Under the pieces are notes generated by a model. That model did no database searches and had not been told where the DNA came from. It saw only the letters and a program-made list of their open reading frames with translations. Shown piece by piece: positions 60,855-64,000 of a stretch of DNA of 64,000 bases (positions are counted from its first letter, which is position 1; each line of letters begins with the position of its first letter). The translations under genes were made by a program, and so were the position numbers. The DNA is from Salisediminibacterium halotolerans. GTDB taxonomy: Bacteria; Bacillota; Bacilli; Bacillales; Salisediminibacteriaceae. The stretch is taken from assembly GCF_003814815.1 (NCBI RefSeq), contig NZ_RKQQ01000006.1, positions 124,001 to 188,000 of the forward strand, read 5' to 3'.

Positions 60855-61418
60855 ATGAACGGTTTCGGATCTGAAGTGATTCCGGCAATCCGGGAGTTAA
60901 AAGATTTAGACAAGATTGTTGAAACGGATTTTCAATATGTCGCGTTGTTAAATATGCACATTGGACAGTTGCGCAGTGTAGTGAAAAAGCTTCATCAGCA
61001 CGAAAAGAAAGTACTGCTGCATGCCGACCTTGTGCAGGGATTAACGAGCGATGAATACGCCGCGCAGTTTTTATGCCGCGATATCAAGCCGGACGGGCTG
61101 ATATCAACGCGCAAAAATGTATTGTTAACAGCTAAAAAAGCGAAAATACTTACAATTCAGCGGGCATTTTTACTGGATTCGAAAGCGCTCGAATCGAGCT
61201 TTCATATTTTGGAAACTGTCCAGCCGGACTACATTGAGGTGCTGCCCGGTGTGATTCCGCACATTATCCAAGAGATTTATGAAAAAGCGAATGTTCCGGT
61301 GATTGCCGGCGGATTGATTCGTACAGATGAAGAAGTCGCATCAGCGTTAACCGCGGGAGCTGTCGCGGTGACGACGTCGCGGAGAGAACTTTGGAAACCG
61401 GATCGTTTAGAAACATAA
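60855..61418 (+). CDS. glpP: Glycerol uptake operon antiterminator
   Basis: 187 residues, TIM-barrel GlpP family: VALLNMHIGQLRSVVKKLHQHEKKVLLHADLVQGL, IQRAFLLDSKALESSF, YIEVLPGVIPHI and VPVIAGGLIRTDEEVASALTAGAVAVTTSRRELW. With glycerol-3-phosphate bound it acts on the leader RNA and prevents termination before glpF-glpK. That terminator lies just downstream (61525-61585). GAGGGGAAGGG precedes ATG 60855. Confidence 0.95.
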   Translation: MNGFGSEVIPAIRELKDLDKIVETDFQYVALLNMHIGQLRSVVKKLHQHEKKVLLHADLVQGLTSDEYAAQFLCRDIKPDGLISTRKNVLLTAKKAKILTIQRAFLLDSKALESSFHILETVQPDYIEVLPGVIPHIIQEIYEKANVPVIAGGLIRTDEEVASALTAGAVAVTTSRRELWKPDRLET

Positions 61419-61450
61419 CAAAGATGCTATACTAATAACTGTAAAAAAGA

Positions 61451-61480
61451 TTGACAGCGCTTACAAATTTGTGCTTTAAT
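61451..61480 (+). promoter_or_regulatory. glpFK promoter with overlapping cre-like site
   Basis: -35 TTGACA (61451-61456) and -10 TTTAAT (61475-61480) with 18-base spacing. TTGACAGCGCTTACA (61451-61465) overlaps the -35 and matches cre but for one base, giving CcpA repression. Confidence 0.7.
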
Positions 61481-61524
61481 TAAAAGCAGAAAAGTTAATA
61501 GCTTTTTTTCGTGGAGACACTGAG

Positions 61525-61585
61525 ATACCAGCGGAAATCGTTCCCGGACCATGGCCGGGTTGATTTTTTGCTGGTATTTTTTTCG
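61525..61585 (+). terminator. GlpP-controlled leader terminator of glpFK
   Basis: ATACCAGC (61525-61532) pairs with GCTGGTAT (61570-61577), followed by a long T run. An inner hairpin (CCCGG/CCGGG) lies near 61544-61559. This is the conserved terminator overcome by GlpP in Bacillus. Confidence 0.85.
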
Positions 61586-61621
61586 TCTTCATGACTACTT
61601 TATTCTTGAGGGGGAATAAGG

Positions 61622-62470
61622 ATGTCACCATTGTTAGCAGAATTTATCGGCACGATGATGCTCATCGTGTTCGGCGGCGGAGTCGTTGCCGGAGTTGTTT
61701 TGAAAGGTACGAAGTCAGAAGGTGCAGGCTGGGTTTTGATTAGTTTTGCTTGGGGTCTCGGTGTTGCGATGTCGGTTTATATGATCGGCGATATTAGCGG
61801 CGGTCATATTAATCCGGCTGTCACGGTCGGTTCAGCCGTTGTCGGCGACTTTGCCTGGAGCATGGTTCCCGGTTACATTGCGGCCCAAGTGACGGGAGCT
61901 TTCACAGGAGGCGCGTTGATCTTTGCGATGTATTATCCGCATTTCAAAGCGACGGAAGATCAAGGGGCAAAACACGGTGTTTTTGCTACGGCACCGGCGA
62001 TTAAGCACACACCGTCGAATTTTTTCAGTGAGGTTCTCGGCACATACGTCTTGCTTTTTGGTATTATGGCGTTAGGGGCCGGCGACATGTCAGCCGGACT
62101 TGATCCGTTAGTCACCGGATTTCTCATTGTTGTCATCGGCATGTCACTTGGCGGAACGACCGGGTATGCGATCAACCCGGCGCGGGATCTCGGGCCGAGA
62201 ATCGCCCACGCACTGCTGCCGATTCCGCGAAAAGGTAATTCCGGCTGGTCTTACGCGTGGATTCCGATTGCCGGACCGATTATCGGCGGATCGCTAGGAA
62301 CGTTGTCGTATGTCGCTTTCTTTAACGGGATTATTTATCCGGCATTGTGGCTGTTTATTCTGCTGTTTATCACCGTCCAAGGTTTAACGATTTGGATAAA
62401 CAAGAAAGATGCTGTTGCCGAAGACGTTGATGAAACGGTTCATAATAAAGCGAAATTAGAAGCTCAATAA
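61622..62470 (+). CDS. glpF: Glycerol uptake facilitator (aquaglyceroporin)
   Basis: 282 residues, six membrane segments and two half-helices with GGHINPAVTVGSA and GYAINPARDLGPR, the NPA motifs; the Asp after the second (ARD) marks a glycerol facilitator rather than a water channel. It lets glycerol in for GlpK to trap. GAGGGGG precedes ATG 61622. A charged C-terminal tail ends the protein. Confidence 0.95.
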   Translation: MSPLLAEFIGTMMLIVFGGGVVAGVVLKGTKSEGAGWVLISFAWGLGVAMSVYMIGDISGGHINPAVTVGSAVVGDFAWSMVPGYIAAQVTGAFTGGALIFAMYYPHFKATEDQGAKHGVFATAPAIKHTPSNFFSEVLGTYVLLFGIMALGAGDMSAGLDPLVTGFLIVVIGMSLGGTTGYAINPARDLGPRIAHALLPIPRKGNSGWSYAWIPIAGPIIGGSLGTLSYVAFFNGIIYPALWLFILLFITVQGLTIWINKKDAVAEDVDETVHNKAKLEAQ

Positions 62471-62501
62471 GTTTTTATCACAATACAAGGGGTGAAGGTA
62501 A

Positions 62502-64000
<1,499 letters not shown>

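Overview
The window reads as the chromosome of a low-to-mid GC Bacillota, most likely an alkaliphilic or halotolerant member of the Bacillaceae or Salisediminibacteriaceae. The support is B. subtilis-type ribosome binding sites, Bacillus family proteins (YheC/D, YolD, YufK/DUF5366, NupNOPQ, GlpP, YhcX), Bacillus LexA and Fur boxes, and unusually acidic secreted and membrane proteins (MsrAB, amylopullulanase, lipoproteins rich in Glu, Asp and Asn). I cannot name a species from sequence alone. No rRNA, tRNA, CRISPR array or full-length insertion sequence was seen.

Layout. 1-2580 is a conspicuously A+T-rich, probably transferred stretch with a truncated DEDDh exonuclease/BRCT protein and a stand-alone reverse transcriptase of the Abi/DRT (defence) type. 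2585-7811 holds housekeeping and orphan genes: YdbC/PC4-like, a nuclease-fold protein with a RAMA-like end, a membrane-anchored MsrAB, an SMP-30 protein, a zinc-ribbon protein and a cytidine deaminase-like protein. 8060-14156 is a PTS locus: a possible leader RNA, a PRD regulator, IIA, IIB and IIC of the ascorbate/UlaA type, and two tandem HAD phosphatases. 14253-17023 has a DUF1295 membrane enzyme and a DAK2-DegV fusion. 17193-26907 (minus strand) is a complete 1,2-beta-oligoglucan (sophoro-oligosaccharide) cluster: binding lipoprotein, two permeases, GH3 beta-glucosidase, GH94 phosphorylase and LacI regulator. Divergent from it is a giant secreted amylopullulanase (27389-33202). The two share a promoter region with several AAACGTTT-type operators.

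33295-43818 carries an SOS-controlled translesion polymerase with YolD, a Fur-box flavodoxin, a YheC/D ATP-grasp protein, queG, ogt, trmL, a 29-residue membrane peptide and an IsdG/HmoB-like protein. 44369-49918 has a YufK-like protein, a class A PBP, signal peptidase I, small envelope proteins and an orphan EutH. 50251-55046 is a NupNOPQ-type nucleoside ABC importer. 55626-64000 has a DUF2225 protein, CheX, PhoU with a Na/Pi cotransporter, a GNAT-nitrilase fusion, and the GlpP antiterminator followed by its target terminator, glpF and a nearly complete glpK.

The most striking unexplained structure is a family of long palindromic intergenic repeats (about 5225-5740, 35014-35240, 43859-44060, 47640-47690 and 55093-55507). 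They sit beside intrinsic terminators and keep their flanks while the apical hairpin differs between copies. One copy is interrupted by a 266-bp MITE-like element with 17-bp inverted repeats and a 9-bp target duplication. This repeat system and the reverse transcriptase island are the best leads for something undescribed.
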